64,000 bases of DNA. It comes from Chitinophaga filiformis (lineage in GTDB: Bacteria > Bacteroidota > Bacteroidia > Chitinophagales > Chitinophagaceae). The notes under the pieces were generated by a model, which saw nothing but the letters and a program-made list of their open reading frames with translations, was not told the DNA's origin and did no database searches. The position numbers were made by a program, and so were the translations under genes. Shown piece by piece: positions 18,314-27,733 of this stretch. Position 1 is the first letter of the stretch. Each line of letters opens with the position of its first letter. The stretch is taken from contig NZ_JAKIRP010000013.1 of NCBI RefSeq assembly GCF_021646545.1, positions 124,001 through 188,000 on the forward strand. The letters are read 5' to 3'.

Positions 18314-18419
18314 ATTCGCTTTAATACCGCTTTGATACCGCTAATCCTACGTTAATCTTACGTTCACGAACGTAGCATTAACGTAGGATTAGCGGTATCA
18401 AAGCGGTATCAAAGCGATA
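18314..18419. repeat. Long near-perfect palindrome (about 106 bp, 2-nt centre)
   Basis: The inner arms 18324-18365 and 18368-18409 match at 41 of 42 positions, around the dinucleotide AC at 18366-18367. Pairing continues outward to about 18314 and 18419 with a few mismatches. Each arm holds iterated CTTTGATACCGC and ACGTTAAT motifs. It lies between convergent genes and could act as a two-way transcription stop or extrude as a cruciform, but there is no T-tract. Confidence 0.9.
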
Positions 18420-18423
18420 TTTA

Positions 18424-18543
18424 TGTCTTAATACAGAAAAAACTTTACAGTTTTATTGTGAAGGCGCAGGATTGGCTTTACAGGTGTCTTAGTGCAGAAA
18501 AACTTCACAGTTTCATTTTAGAGGTTCAGGATTGACTTTACAT
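18424..18543. repeat. ~62-bp direct duplication
   Basis: Two adjacent units share GTCTTA(A/G)T(A/G)CAGAAAAA, ACTT(T/C)ACAGTTT(T/C)ATT and CAGGATTG(G/A)CTTTACA, at about 18424-18484 and 18485-18543. It is non-coding. Confidence 0.75.
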
Positions 18544-18601
18544 GTCAACAATTCGGCACCATCGCCCCAACTAGCGTAACCCAATATTCATCGTTGGGAG
18601 A

Positions 18602-18768
18602 GCGAAAGTAGCACCCGGTTTCAGATGGGAATGTCGGGCCTTCGGCTCTCCGGCGACACGACCGGTGCTGCCAATCGACATTCAAACCTCCATTCGCTTG
18701 ACAAGGCCTGATCGGCTTCCAGAGAGGCGCCGACCGACATCCCATACTGAAACCGGCGCTACTTAGCG
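18602..18768. repeat. Interspersed interrupted palindrome, copy B
   Basis: The core runs from CGGTTTCAG at 18616 to CTGAAACCG ending at 18755. Outer pairing of GCGAAAGTAGC with GCTACTTAGC extends it to about 167 bp. The left arm (ATGGGAATGTCGGGCCTTCG) matches the reverse complement of the right arm of copy A. The interior GACACGACC motif is shared with copies D-F. Confidence 0.88.
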
Positions 18769-18823
18769 TTAATAATTGAACAAGCGCCAATAGCGTTCCG
18801 GAGAATACCGGACCCAGCGCTGC

Positions 18824-20332
18824 TTAGCGTGAAAGATCCCACACCTTCAACGTATCCACCATCACCTTCCCGTTCGCCGCAAACACAGACCACCCCGTCG
18901 CCTTTTCCGCCGGAAACACCAGCGTCGTCAACACCCGCTCCCCACCATTCACAAACACCTCCACAGACGACTTATCAAACAACACCTGCAACCTGATCTT
19001 CCCCTCAGACGGTTTAACGGTCACCTTATCCGCAACCACACCTTTCTCATTCGCAATATAAAGCTCATTACGGGCCTTATTATACCCGATGACAGTCTGA
19101 GTCTTATCAACACTGTTCTGCCCGATTTTAAGCCCGAATTCATCGCCAGAACCAGGAGTAAACGTCACATCTATCCAGTTGGCATTTGAATTGAAACTTC
19201 CGCCCTTGCCAAACGGAATTTCTTTGCTGTCAATCTCCAGCCCGTTCTTCACCAGCTTCTTCGCCGCCGGCAGCTTCTCCAGCGACGCATGCAGCACTGA
19301 AGAAGGCTGCTGATACAAACGCACCCCTTCCGGCGTCGACTTCAACAGCAGGTCCCTTGCAATGGACATCTGCCCACGCCATGGATAAGTCTCCGTCTGG
19401 AAAGGCATTAGCCAGCCCAACATCGTCTGCCTCCCATCCGGCAGGTTATTGTAAGGAATAGCGGCATAAAACGTCCTGCCATAATCCACGAACTGCTGAT
19501 GTGCCGGCGGATTGTCGTTCCTGAATGTCTTACCGTCAAAATCGCCGGTGAAATACTGCATACCCGTAGCCGCATCCTGGTTGCCGGATGAGATCATGAT
19601 CAGCCACTTTTTCTTCGAAGGATCGCCATCTACATACAGGGGAGTGAGAGAAGGACATTCCCAGATCTTACGTGTATCTCCCTCGTTTCCGAATTCACTC
19701 AGCAAGTCCCATTTTTTAAGGTCTTTTGAGCCATAGAACTGCAACTTATGTTCTGTCGGAAGCGCAACAACCATTACCCATTGCTGCTGTTCCTCCATCC
19801 AAATTACACTGGGATCACGGAAATCTTTTTTCTGAAGGTCCAATACCGGATTGCCCGCGTAATTCGTGAAGGTCAGACCACCATCATTGCTGAACGCCAC
19901 ACACTGTGTCTCCCGCTGCTGTTTAGGCAGATCCGCCGTATAGATTGCCACTAGTGGCGCCTTGCCATTAGTACCAAAACCACTGGTATTGTTTTTATCC
20001 AGCACAGCGCAACCGGAGAAGATCGAAGTGATCGTGTCTTTGGTTACTATCTCCGGAATAGCCACAGGCAGGTGCTTCCAGTTCAGCAGGTCTGTACTGG
20101 TAGCATGCCCCCAGCTCATATGCCCCCATTTATTCTCAAAAGGGTTGTGCTGGTAATAGAGATGATAAACACCATCCAGATAGATCAATCCGTTAGGATC
20201 ATTCGTCCAGTTCTTCGGCGGAGTGAAATGATACACAGGACGCCACTGCGGCGTAGGAACCGCCTGTTGCTGGGCCAGTAAAGTGAACGGTAACAGGCAT
20301 GTAAGCCAGAAAGTAATCAGTTGCTTATTCAT
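18824..20332 (-). CDS. Glycoside hydrolase family 32 (exo-fructanase/levanase-type)
   Basis: 502 residues with signal peptide MNKQLITFWLTCLLPFTLLA. The five-bladed propeller carries the GH32 signatures NWTNDPNGL (nucleophile D45), FRDPSVIW (residues 171-178, transition-state D173) and WECPSL (acid/base E225). The C-terminal half (about 355-500) is the GH32C beta-sandwich. It hydrolyses beta-fructosidic bonds, releasing fructose from inulin, levan or sucrose-type substrates. It is the last gene of the MFS-PfkB-susC-susD-GH32 operon, 34 bp after susD. The signal peptide places it in the periplasm or outside. Whether inulin or levan is preferred cannot be read from the sequence. Confidence 0.95.
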   Translation of the reverse strand: MNKQLITFWLTCLLPFTLLAQQQAVPTPQWRPVYHFTPPKNWTNDPNGLIYLDGVYHLYYQHNPFENKWGHMSWGHATSTDLLNWKHLPVAIPEIVTKDTITSIFSGCAVLDKNNTSGFGTNGKAPLVAIYTADLPKQQRETQCVAFSNDGGLTFTNYAGNPVLDLQKKDFRDPSVIWMEEQQQWVMVVALPTEHKLQFYGSKDLKKWDLLSEFGNEGDTRKIWECPSLTPLYVDGDPSKKKWLIMISSGNQDAATGMQYFTGDFDGKTFRNDNPPAHQQFVDYGRTFYAAIPYNNLPDGRQTMLGWLMPFQTETYPWRGQMSIARDLLLKSTPEGVRLYQQPSSVLHASLEKLPAAKKLVKNGLEIDSKEIPFGKGGSFNSNANWIDVTFTPGSGDEFGLKIGQNSVDKTQTVIGYNKARNELYIANEKGVVADKVTVKPSEGKIRLQVLFDKSSVEVFVNGGERVLTTLVFPAEKATGWSVFAANGKVMVDTLKVWDLSR

Positions 20333-20366
20333 AAAATGGACAATGTTTTTAATGGGCCGGTATAGA

Positions 20367-22094
20367 TCACCAACCAGTATTTTGTTTATATAATCCTTTA
20401 CTATAGTTCATTTGATTGAGTGGTACCGGCAGATATTCATCCCTTCCCTTTTTAAATGCAGCATCTGACAGATGCGGGCTCCGTGTTTTCTCCACTGCAA
20501 AATAAGCATTCAGATATTCGGCAGCAATGCCCCAGCGTACGAGATCAAAAAAACGATAGCCTTCCATGGCAAACTCCAGTCTGCGCTCCCAACGTACGGC
20601 CTGTCTGGCGAAGTCCTGCGTCCAGGTACAGTTGATGCCCGGCTTGTAAACATCTACTTTATAATTGGAGGTAAAAGAACCGTCTGACTGCTTTAACAAC
20701 GCCGTACTGTTTCCTGCTCTCGTCCGGATACTGTTCACCAGCGCAAGTGCCTCATCCTGTCGTCCCAGTTCCACCAATGCTTCCGCTTTAAACAGCAGCA
20801 CATCATCATAACGGATAATATCCCAGTTCTTGGAGCTCGACATAAAAGGAGGTATCTTCTGAAACGCAGCATCGTTTGGCAATACAGCTTCCTTTAAACT
20901 CAGGTAACTGCCATATACATCCGGAGCACGGGCCCAGGCACGCTGGTAGATAAAGCCAGGGTCGTACTTGTAAGGATGCCCTGGTATAGCTACTGTATGG
21001 TCCAGCCGCGGATCAAATGTATTGGTCTGAAAATCGCTCCCGCCGGTGATGTTCTTGTCGTTAAAGGTATTGAACATCGGCAATCCGGAAGCATCGGTCT
21101 TGAAAGCGTTGATCAGGTTATAGCTGGGAGAATGAAATCCGCAGCAGCCGTAATCTGTATTCATCGGATAGTTCAACGCATGACCGTAGTCCAGTCTGCC
21201 TTTAGGCGTGCCATCTTCTCTCGAATACTGGATAGCAAAGACTGATTCCATACTATTCTCGGTGGCCGATTTAAAGTTATTTGCAAAGTCACCATTCAGC
21301 TGATACTTCCCTGAGCTGATCACTTCATCACACAAGGTATTCACCTGCTGTAAAGTAGCCGCATCAATGCCAGTCACTGCATTGTTCTCATCCTGTTTAT
21401 ACGCCTGGTACAGCAAGGTTTTTGCTAGGTAAGCCTTTGCAGCGAATTTATTCACCCTGCCGATCTGTGGCTGTGTAGCCGGCAGGTTATCTGCAGCAAA
21501 ACGGAAATCATCCGCGATCTTTGTCCATAGCTCATCATTGCCAAGCGCTTTATTGGAAATAGTCGCATAGTTTTCCTTCGGTACTGTTTCATCAATGTAA
21601 GGCATGTACTTGAAGAGCACCTTCAGCAGGAAATAATAATGCGCACGGAGAAAACGCACTTCTGCCTGCCGCACTACCTTCTCGGGGAATGCATCTTCGC
21701 TGAGGGCATTCAAACGCGCCAATGCATCATTTGTGCGACCAATGCATACGTATAAGCGGAACCATAGCAGGTCGGTAAGACCATTGTCTATCCTGTTCAG
21801 GGCAAAGGTTTCATAAAAGTGGAATTCACTGATATCGCCAGCGCCATCACCACCTTTATAAGCGTCCCCGCTACGCAGGTTGCCATAAGGCCACATATTA
21901 GAATAAGGCGCTGTATAGTGGTCATTGCCTAACGCAGAATAAGCGGCAGTTACCATCTTATCCACGTTCTCAGGTGTATTCAGATCATCGCCGGAAACAA
22001 CCGCCTGTGGCGTCTGATCCAGGAAATTGCTGCAGCCGCCGAATAACAGGCTACAACAGGTGAAGAGATATATAAAACGTTTCATTGTGATCAT
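20367..22094 (-). CDS. susD: SusD/RagB-family surface glycan-binding lipoprotein
   Basis: 575 residues. The lipobox is LLFGGCSNFLDQTP (Cys about residue 21), giving an outer-membrane lipoprotein. The sequence shows the SusD pattern: N-terminal SusD-like helices (VDKMVTAAYSAL), a TPR-like core (AKAYLAKTLLYQAYK) and the conserved C-terminal RWERRLEFAMEGYRFFDLVRWG. It forms the lid over the SusC channel and binds fructan oligosaccharides, judging from the neighbouring GH32. Starts at M1 (22094) and M4 (22085) are both possible. It overlaps nothing and lies 12 bp after susC. Confidence 0.95.
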   Translation of the reverse strand: MITMKRFIYLFTCCSLLFGGCSNFLDQTPQAVVSGDDLNTPENVDKMVTAAYSALGNDHYTAPYSNMWPYGNLRSGDAYKGGDGAGDISEFHFYETFALNRIDNGLTDLLWFRLYVCIGRTNDALARLNALSEDAFPEKVVRQAEVRFLRAHYYFLLKVLFKYMPYIDETVPKENYATISNKALGNDELWTKIADDFRFAADNLPATQPQIGRVNKFAAKAYLAKTLLYQAYKQDENNAVTGIDAATLQQVNTLCDEVISSGKYQLNGDFANNFKSATENSMESVFAIQYSREDGTPKGRLDYGHALNYPMNTDYGCCGFHSPSYNLINAFKTDASGLPMFNTFNDKNITGGSDFQTNTFDPRLDHTVAIPGHPYKYDPGFIYQRAWARAPDVYGSYLSLKEAVLPNDAAFQKIPPFMSSSKNWDIIRYDDVLLFKAEALVELGRQDEALALVNSIRTRAGNSTALLKQSDGSFTSNYKVDVYKPGINCTWTQDFARQAVRWERRLEFAMEGYRFFDLVRWGIAAEYLNAYFAVEKTRSPHLSDAAFKKGRDEYLPVPLNQMNYSKGLYKQNTGW

Positions 22095-22106
22095 GTTTAA
22101 CAGGTA

Positions 22107-25100
22107 CTAGAATGACAGGTTCAGGCCCACGGTGCCGATAACGGGAATAGGATAAGCATTGTTCGGGTTCTCCGGATCAGTGGCCGTAAAGCTTTTGCTC
22201 TTTACAGTGAACAGATTGCTGCCCTGCAGATACACCCTCGCTGTCTGGAACTGTCCGTTGAAGAGATGTCTGAAGCTATATCCCAGCTGTATATTCCTCA
22301 GCTTCAAGTAAGAGCCTGACTCCAGGAAATAGGTAGACGTGCGGTTCTCATTGTTACGGTCTACCAGTGTCAGCGCAGGAATGGCCGTATTCATATGTTG
22401 CGGCGTCCATGCATCCAATGTACGCTGACCCCAGTTGGTACCCGTCCAGATGGAAGCAAAGTCAGTATACGTCTTATACGTGTTATACACCTGTATACCC
22501 TGTACTCCCTGCAGGAAGAAAGACAGGTCAAAGTGTTTGTACTCCAGTGCCACGTTCAGTCCATAGGTGAAATCAGGATCTCCCTTACCGATGTAATCCC
22601 TGTCTTTATCATTGATCTCTTTGTCGCCGTTCAGGTCTTTATAACGGATGCGTCCCACGCCCTTGCCGATCTGGTTGGCATGATCATCCACTTCCTGCTG
22701 CGACTGGAAAATACCGTCTGCCACATAACCGAAGGTGGAATTGATAGAACGCCCGAGGATGGTTTTATCCTGGCCATTGCCGGGGTATGAGGTCAGCACT
22801 TCATCGGGCAGGTAAGTGATCCTGTTGCGGTAAGTAGCTACGTTGCCTGTCATGGTTAAAGTAAGTCCCGGAACGATATCACCGGAATAGGTTACAAAAG
22901 CTTCCAGGCCTTTGTTCTGCATAGAGGCGCCATTCGCAAACCGGGAACCACCTTCACCGATCACCGCCAGGTAGGCGGGATTGATCAGGATATCGGAAGT
23001 CTTCTTGACAAAGTAATCCACCGATCCGGAGATGTGATTGTCAAGTAAACCGAAGTCAATACCCAGGTTCGTTTCTTTCGTGCTCTCCCATTTCAAAGCA
23101 GCATTGCCCTGTCTGATCAGGGTATATCCTGAGGGAAGCTGGCCGGTATTACTGCCATTCAGATCATAAGCACTGCCACTGTCAAAGTCCCAGGTAGGAT
23201 CAATGCCATAAATAGCAGAATACAGCGTATAGGTAGCGTTGTTGACGATCTCCTGGTTGCCGCTTCTACCCCAGCCTGCACGCAGCTTCAGATCTGAAAT
23301 AAATGGCAGCGCCGATTTCACAATGCTTTCTTCGCTGATACGCCATCCCAGAGAGAATGCGGGGAAGGTACCAAAGCGGTTCTCTTTTCCGAAACGGGAA
23401 GAACCATCCCTGCGCAGGGTGACAGAAGCCAGGTATTTGTTATCATATACATAGTTCGCCTTACCGAAATAAGACAACAAGGCATATCCGCTGCCACTAC
23501 CGCCATTATCTTTTTGCGTGGTACCTGCATCCAGGTACGCGTAATCTATATTCTCCAGCGCATATCCCTGCCGGCTGGCAAAGAAGTTCTGCGCCATGTA
23601 TTTGATCTGTTCTTCGCCCAGCAGGAAGTCCAGCCGGTGTTTCTTCAATGCAACATTGTAAGAGAGAGTATTCTGCCACACCCAGTTACCGTTATAATCC
23701 TGTGAAGTATTTGTCTGGTTCGTCTTATCAGAAAGGAAACCGGAAGTGTACGACTTGCGCAGCACACGCTGGAAGGTGCCATTGTAATCAATACCAAAAC
23801 TTGACCTGAGATGCAGGCGTGGAATGATCTCCAGGTCGGCATAAGCATTACCGAACAATCTTACGAACTGACTTTTATTCTGTTTGTTATCTTCAATCAA
23901 ACGTACGGGATTTTGCCTGTCCGTCATACCCGGCGCAGGACCGCCCCAGCCGCCATCAACAGTATGCACGGGCACTACCGGCTGTTGTACCAGCGCTGCA
24001 AAAAGAACATCTGTTGCAGGTACCAACGCATCTTTGATATAAGTAGCAGACAGGTTCTCTCCCATCTTCAATCGCCCCTTAAAGAAGGAGTAGTCTGTAT
24101 TAAAACGGGCGGTAAGCTTCTGCTGACGGGTATCTTTAACAATGCCCTTATTGTTGTACATACCTACAGAAAAGAATGAATTTCCTTTTTCTCCCCCGTT
24201 GGTCAGTGAGATATTATAACTCTGCAAGAGGGAAGTCTGCGCTATTTCATCATACCAGTAAGTATCTGCAGGCTTCATTGTCTTTGCAGCATCGATATAT
24301 TCCGGCAATATGATCTTATTCAATACAGGATTGTTATAATCGCCGTTCCAGTCATACTGATAGATCTGGTTGTTGTTCGGATCTGAATGATCATTCACAG
24401 CGGCCTGCCAGTAAGCACGTCCCCGGCCCTCTGTGCTCAGCGTCTTCAGCTTTGTACTATAATACTGCAGCGAGGAAGATGCATCCACATTGATCTTGCT
24501 AAAACCTTTCTTCGCTTTCTTCGTCGTCACGATAATGACACCGTTGGCAGCACGGGAACCATAGATAGTAGCCGAAGACGCATCTTTCAATACCTGTATC
24601 GATTCAATATCATTCTGGTTCAGCTCCTGCAGTCCGCGCTTGGTAGGAATACCATCTATCACATACAAAGGATCGTTGTTACCCAGTGTACCGATCCCCC
24701 TGATCCGCACGGTGGCAGCGCTGTTGGGAGCACCATCAGAAGTGATCATTACCCCCGGTACCCTTCCCTGCAACGCTTTCAGTGGATTGCCTAATGGAAT
24801 GTCTTTGATCTCGGCTACATTCACAACAGCTACAGCGCCCGTCAGGTCTGCTTTTTTCTGGGTCTGATAACCCGTCACCACTATCTGGTTCAGATCAGTG
24901 GCATTTTCTTCCAGTTCGATCGACAGTACAGCTGTATTTGCAGGCACCTGCTGCGTCATTGGCTTCATGCCCAGGTAGGTAAAAGTGAGCGTCTCACCCG
25001 GCGCCGCATTGATAGAGAAATGACCGGCATTGTCTGTAATAGCGTTTGCCTTGCCCGCCTGGACGGTCACGCCAGGTAAAGGTGTTTTGCCCTGACGACT

Positions 25101-25187
25101 GGTAACAGTACCCTGATAGAGCTTCTGCTGTGCTACAGCCAGTATGCTGAACAGTAGCATAGGTAAGAGGTAGAATAATCTTTTCAT
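22107..25187 (-). CDS. susC: SusC/RagA-family TonB-dependent outer-membrane transporter
   Basis: 1026 residues. After the signal peptide (MKRLFYLLPMLLFSILAVAQ) comes a carboxypeptidase-regulatory-like domain (about 22-100, TPLPGVTVQAGKANAITDNAGHFSI). The SusC-type plug follows, with VRIRGIGTLGNNDPLYVIDG near residues 160-180 and NQNDIESIQVLKDASSATIYG near 190-212. The 22-strand barrel ends GTVGLNLSF with a terminal Phe. It imports oligosaccharides through the outer membrane with SusD as partner. There is no STN sigma-regulator domain, so control is by the hybrid kinase rather than an ECF factor. Confidence 0.96.
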   Translation of the reverse strand: MKRLFYLLPMLLFSILAVAQQKLYQGTVTSRQGKTPLPGVTVQAGKANAITDNAGHFSINAAPGETLTFTYLGMKPMTQQVPANTAVLSIELEENATDLNQIVVTGYQTQKKADLTGAVAVVNVAEIKDIPLGNPLKALQGRVPGVMITSDGAPNSAATVRIRGIGTLGNNDPLYVIDGIPTKRGLQELNQNDIESIQVLKDASSATIYGSRAANGVIIVTTKKAKKGFSKINVDASSSLQYYSTKLKTLSTEGRGRAYWQAAVNDHSDPNNNQIYQYDWNGDYNNPVLNKIILPEYIDAAKTMKPADTYWYDEIAQTSLLQSYNISLTNGGEKGNSFFSVGMYNNKGIVKDTRQQKLTARFNTDYSFFKGRLKMGENLSATYIKDALVPATDVLFAALVQQPVVPVHTVDGGWGGPAPGMTDRQNPVRLIEDNKQNKSQFVRLFGNAYADLEIIPRLHLRSSFGIDYNGTFQRVLRKSYTSGFLSDKTNQTNTSQDYNGNWVWQNTLSYNVALKKHRLDFLLGEEQIKYMAQNFFASRQGYALENIDYAYLDAGTTQKDNGGSGSGYALLSYFGKANYVYDNKYLASVTLRRDGSSRFGKENRFGTFPAFSLGWRISEESIVKSALPFISDLKLRAGWGRSGNQEIVNNATYTLYSAIYGIDPTWDFDSGSAYDLNGSNTGQLPSGYTLIRQGNAALKWESTKETNLGIDFGLLDNHISGSVDYFVKKTSDILINPAYLAVIGEGGSRFANGASMQNKGLEAFVTYSGDIVPGLTLTMTGNVATYRNRITYLPDEVLTSYPGNGQDKTILGRSINSTFGYVADGIFQSQQEVDDHANQIGKGVGRIRYKDLNGDKEINDKDRDYIGKGDPDFTYGLNVALEYKHFDLSFFLQGVQGIQVYNTYKTYTDFASIWTGTNWGQRTLDAWTPQHMNTAIPALTLVDRNNENRTSTYFLESGSYLKLRNIQLGYSFRHLFNGQFQTARVYLQGSNLFTVKSKSFTATDPENPNNAYPIPVIGTVGLNLSF

Positions 25188-25236
25188 AATTGGAATTTTG
25201 GCTGATTGGTGGAAATAAAATAAATCGTGGAATGTA

Positions 25237-26154
25237 TTATTGTCCCGTGCTGACGTATGCCTGCTTTTTTATGATGATGTCTGTTACTTCCTGCGGATGA
25301 TAATCCGGGCAACCGCCCGGCTTCGATGCCACCAACGCACCGAGTGCATTGGCGTAGGCGAGACTGTACGCAGGTGTACAACCTTTGATCTGAGAAGTGA
25401 GAAATCCCGCCAGGAAAGCATCCCCACTGCCGATGGTATCTGCTACTTTCACCGGCTGCCCTTCCTGGTAATAAAATTGTCCCTGAATATATCCCATACA
25501 TCCTTTACTGCCCAGCGTAACGATGATGGTGGGAATGTTGAATTGTTCAGACAGCGCCTGTATCCGCTCCTCCGATGTTGCAAACTTGTTGTACCAGGAA
25601 GAGATGAGTTCCAGTTCACCGATATTCAGCTTCAACAAGTCACAACTGAACAGCAACCATTCCAGTGTTTCTTTTGAATAATAAGGCGCACGCAGATTGA
25701 TGTCCAATACCTTGCGGGCTTTGGATTGCAAGGCTTTTTCCAATGTATTGCGGGACACATCATTTCTGGCCAGCAGGCTGCCATACACCAGGTATTGCAG
25801 TTCATCATTGCGGAGCATCGCCTCAAGCGAAGCATCCCAGCCGATATGATCCCAGGAGACGGGGTATACAATATCATACTGCATATCCAGTTTCTCATCC
25901 ATACGGGCATACACCTTGCCTGTATCGTATCTGTTATCGCGTTGGATCAGATCTGTAGCCAGTCCGCGTTCCTGCATAATGTCCAGCAAACGTTGTCCAT
26001 GAGTGTCATTCCCTATTCTCGATACCAACACTACCCGCTGCGCATGCTTATGCAGATGATAGGCAACATTCAGCGGAGCGCCTCCCGGCAGTTCCTGCTC
26101 CGGTAATATATCCCACAGGATCTCTCCCAGGCTTACGATATTATAGTTTGTCAT
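25237..26154 (-). CDS. PfkB-family carbohydrate kinase, probable fructokinase
   Basis: 305 residues from the ATG at 26154; a TTG four codons upstream is also in frame but less likely. PfkB signatures: an N-terminal GGAPLNVAYHL motif and the C-terminal DTIGSGDAFLAGF, with catalytic-base Asp at about residue 245. The GGAPLNVA form and the length fit fructokinases of Bacteroidota. It would phosphorylate fructose released by the GH32 enzyme and imported by the adjacent MFS porter. It is the second gene of the operon, 29 bp after the transporter. Confidence 0.92.
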   Translation of the reverse strand: MTNYNIVSLGEILWDILPEQELPGGAPLNVAYHLHKHAQRVVLVSRIGNDTHGQRLLDIMQERGLATDLIQRDNRYDTGKVYARMDEKLDMQYDIVYPVSWDHIGWDASLEAMLRNDELQYLVYGSLLARNDVSRNTLEKALQSKARKVLDINLRAPYYSKETLEWLLFSCDLLKLNIGELELISSWYNKFATSEERIQALSEQFNIPTIIVTLGSKGCMGYIQGQFYYQEGQPVKVADTIGSGDAFLAGFLTSQIKGCTPAYSLAYANALGALVASKPGGCPDYHPQEVTDIIIKKQAYVSTGQ

Positions 26155-26183
26155 AATTGTAATCAATGCGTTGAAAAATTCAT

Positions 26184-27512
26184 TTAGTGTACCACCATCG
26201 TCATTTCAATTTCTTCCAGTGTTCTGCCTTTCGTTTCAGGCATCCAGCGCAGTACGAAGACCAGCTGCAGCACCATCATCACACAAAAGAAGAGGAAGAT
26301 ATGCCCGCCGCCGATCCGGCTGGCCAGGTAAGGAAAGGTGAAGGCAATGACAGCCGCCATGATCCAGTGCGTAAAACTGCCCAGTGTCTGTCCCTTGGCG
26401 CGCACCTGGTTCGGAAAGATCTCTGAGATGAATACCCAGATCACTGCTCCCTGGGAGAAGGCAAAAAACGCGATGTAGATCAGGAGATAAGACACCACGG
26501 CAATACCGCCGGTATGCATATAAAAGGACACCGCTACCAGTCCCAGTGTAGCAATCAGTCCAACGGTGCCTATCAGCATCAGCTGACGCCGGCCTATCCG
26601 GTCTATGAAACGGATAGCTGTTAGTGTGAAAATGAAATTGACGATGCCTATACCTACGGTAGAGAGTAGTGAAGATCCTTCGCCGAGACCGGACATTTCG
26701 AAAATACGTGGCGCATAATAGATGATGGCATTGATACCGGATACCTGGTTGAACATGGCAAACAGTACCGCCAGCATCACCGGCGTGTTGTATTTGGCCT
26801 TGAACAGTTTCTCACTTTGTAGCTGGCTGGCCTGTGCCTGCTGCGACTGCCGGATGGTATCAATGTCAGACAGATAACCTTCAGGATTGATCACTTTCAA
26901 CGTTGCAATAGCCGCGGGCTCTTTCAGCCCATTGATCAGCAGCCAGCGGGGACTTTCAGGCACCCATTTCAGTAACACCAGGAAAAGAGCCGCCGGGACA
27001 GCCTGTACCCCCAGCATCAGTCGCCAGGAACTGTCGCCGCCCATACCGATCAGGTAATTGGACAGGTAGGATATGAGGATGCCCAATACAACATTGAACT
27101 GGAAGAGGGCCACCATACGTCCCCGGTACTTCGCCGGCGATACTTCAGAGATGTACACAGGGGCAGTAACAGAAGATGCCCCCACACCCAGGCCTCCAAT
27201 GAAGCGGCATAAGAGGAAAAGATACCAGTTGGTAGCCAGGGCCGTCCCAATGGCAGAGAACAGGTAAATGGCCGCTACCAGTAAGAGCGTCGACTTCCGT
27301 CCCAGCCTGTCCGAAGGAATGCTGCCACCCAGGGCACCGAACACGGTCCCTATTAAGGCAATAGACACCGTAAAGCCATGTTGTACTTCAGACAACCCCC
27401 AGTATTGCTGAATTGACTGTTCCGCACCGGAAATAACCGCCGTATCGAAACCGAAGAGGAAACCACCCAGGGCCACTACAAAAGCCCAGAAAAACACCGT
27501 TTTATTAGTCAT
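26184..27512 (-). CDS. MFS sugar porter, probable fructose importer
   Basis: 442 residues from the ATG at 27512. The longer frame starts with TTG at 27536 and would add MGHKRFCV, which looks less natural. Twelve membrane helices are expected. Sugar-porter signatures: GGFLFGFDTAVISGA in TM1, SDRLGRKS after TM2, RFIGGLGVGASSVTAPVYI(S)E near TM4, PESPRWL before the central loop, and the QVSGINAIIYYAPRIFE motif of TM7. It imports a monosaccharide across the inner membrane; fructose is inferred from the GH32 and fructokinase neighbours. It is the first gene of the operon. Confidence 0.93.
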   Translation of the reverse strand: MTNKTVFFWAFVVALGGFLFGFDTAVISGAEQSIQQYWGLSEVQHGFTVSIALIGTVFGALGGSIPSDRLGRKSTLLLVAAIYLFSAIGTALATNWYLFLLCRFIGGLGVGASSVTAPVYISEVSPAKYRGRMVALFQFNVVLGILISYLSNYLIGMGGDSSWRLMLGVQAVPAALFLVLLKWVPESPRWLLINGLKEPAAIATLKVINPEGYLSDIDTIRQSQQAQASQLQSEKLFKAKYNTPVMLAVLFAMFNQVSGINAIIYYAPRIFEMSGLGEGSSLLSTVGIGIVNFIFTLTAIRFIDRIGRRQLMLIGTVGLIATLGLVAVSFYMHTGGIAVVSYLLIYIAFFAFSQGAVIWVFISEIFPNQVRAKGQTLGSFTHWIMAAVIAFTFPYLASRIGGGHIFLFFCVMMVLQLVFVLRWMPETKGRTLEEIEMTMVVH

Positions 27513-27642
27513 AACGCAGAATCGTTTATGCCCCAAACCTAGTCAATCACCGCTGCCGCCCCTTATGACTCCGTCTCCATTACTATCAAATTTGTAACTT
27601 TTGTAAAAAACTATAATTTTTTAATTATCAGCTGATTAAATA

Positions 27643-27671
27643 GATCAAGAATAAAGATCAGTACCAGATCA
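27643..27671. promoter_or_regulatory. Three GATCA direct repeats between sensor and fructan operon
   Basis: AGATCA occurs at 27642-27647, 27655-27660 and 27666-27671, spaced 13 and 11 bp. It lies in the 221-bp divergent control region. Helical-phase direct repeats of this kind are plausible binding sites for the AraC domain of the hybrid regulator. This is position-based inference only. Confidence 0.35.
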
Positions 27672-27733
27672 TTTCATTTTTGTATCATTGTCTTTAGATA
27701 TTGCAACATTCCACCATCTAAAAAAAGTCCACG

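Larger units (their letters stand above)
17952..18823. other. Convergent intergenic region filled with repeats
   Basis: Between the convergent pectate-lyase-like and GH32 genes lie a ~47-bp GC-rich repeat (18077-18240), a 106-bp palindrome (18314-18419), a 62-bp direct duplication (18424-18543) and palindromic element B (18602-18768). No gene is supported. The small open frames here are repeat translations. Confidence 0.75.
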
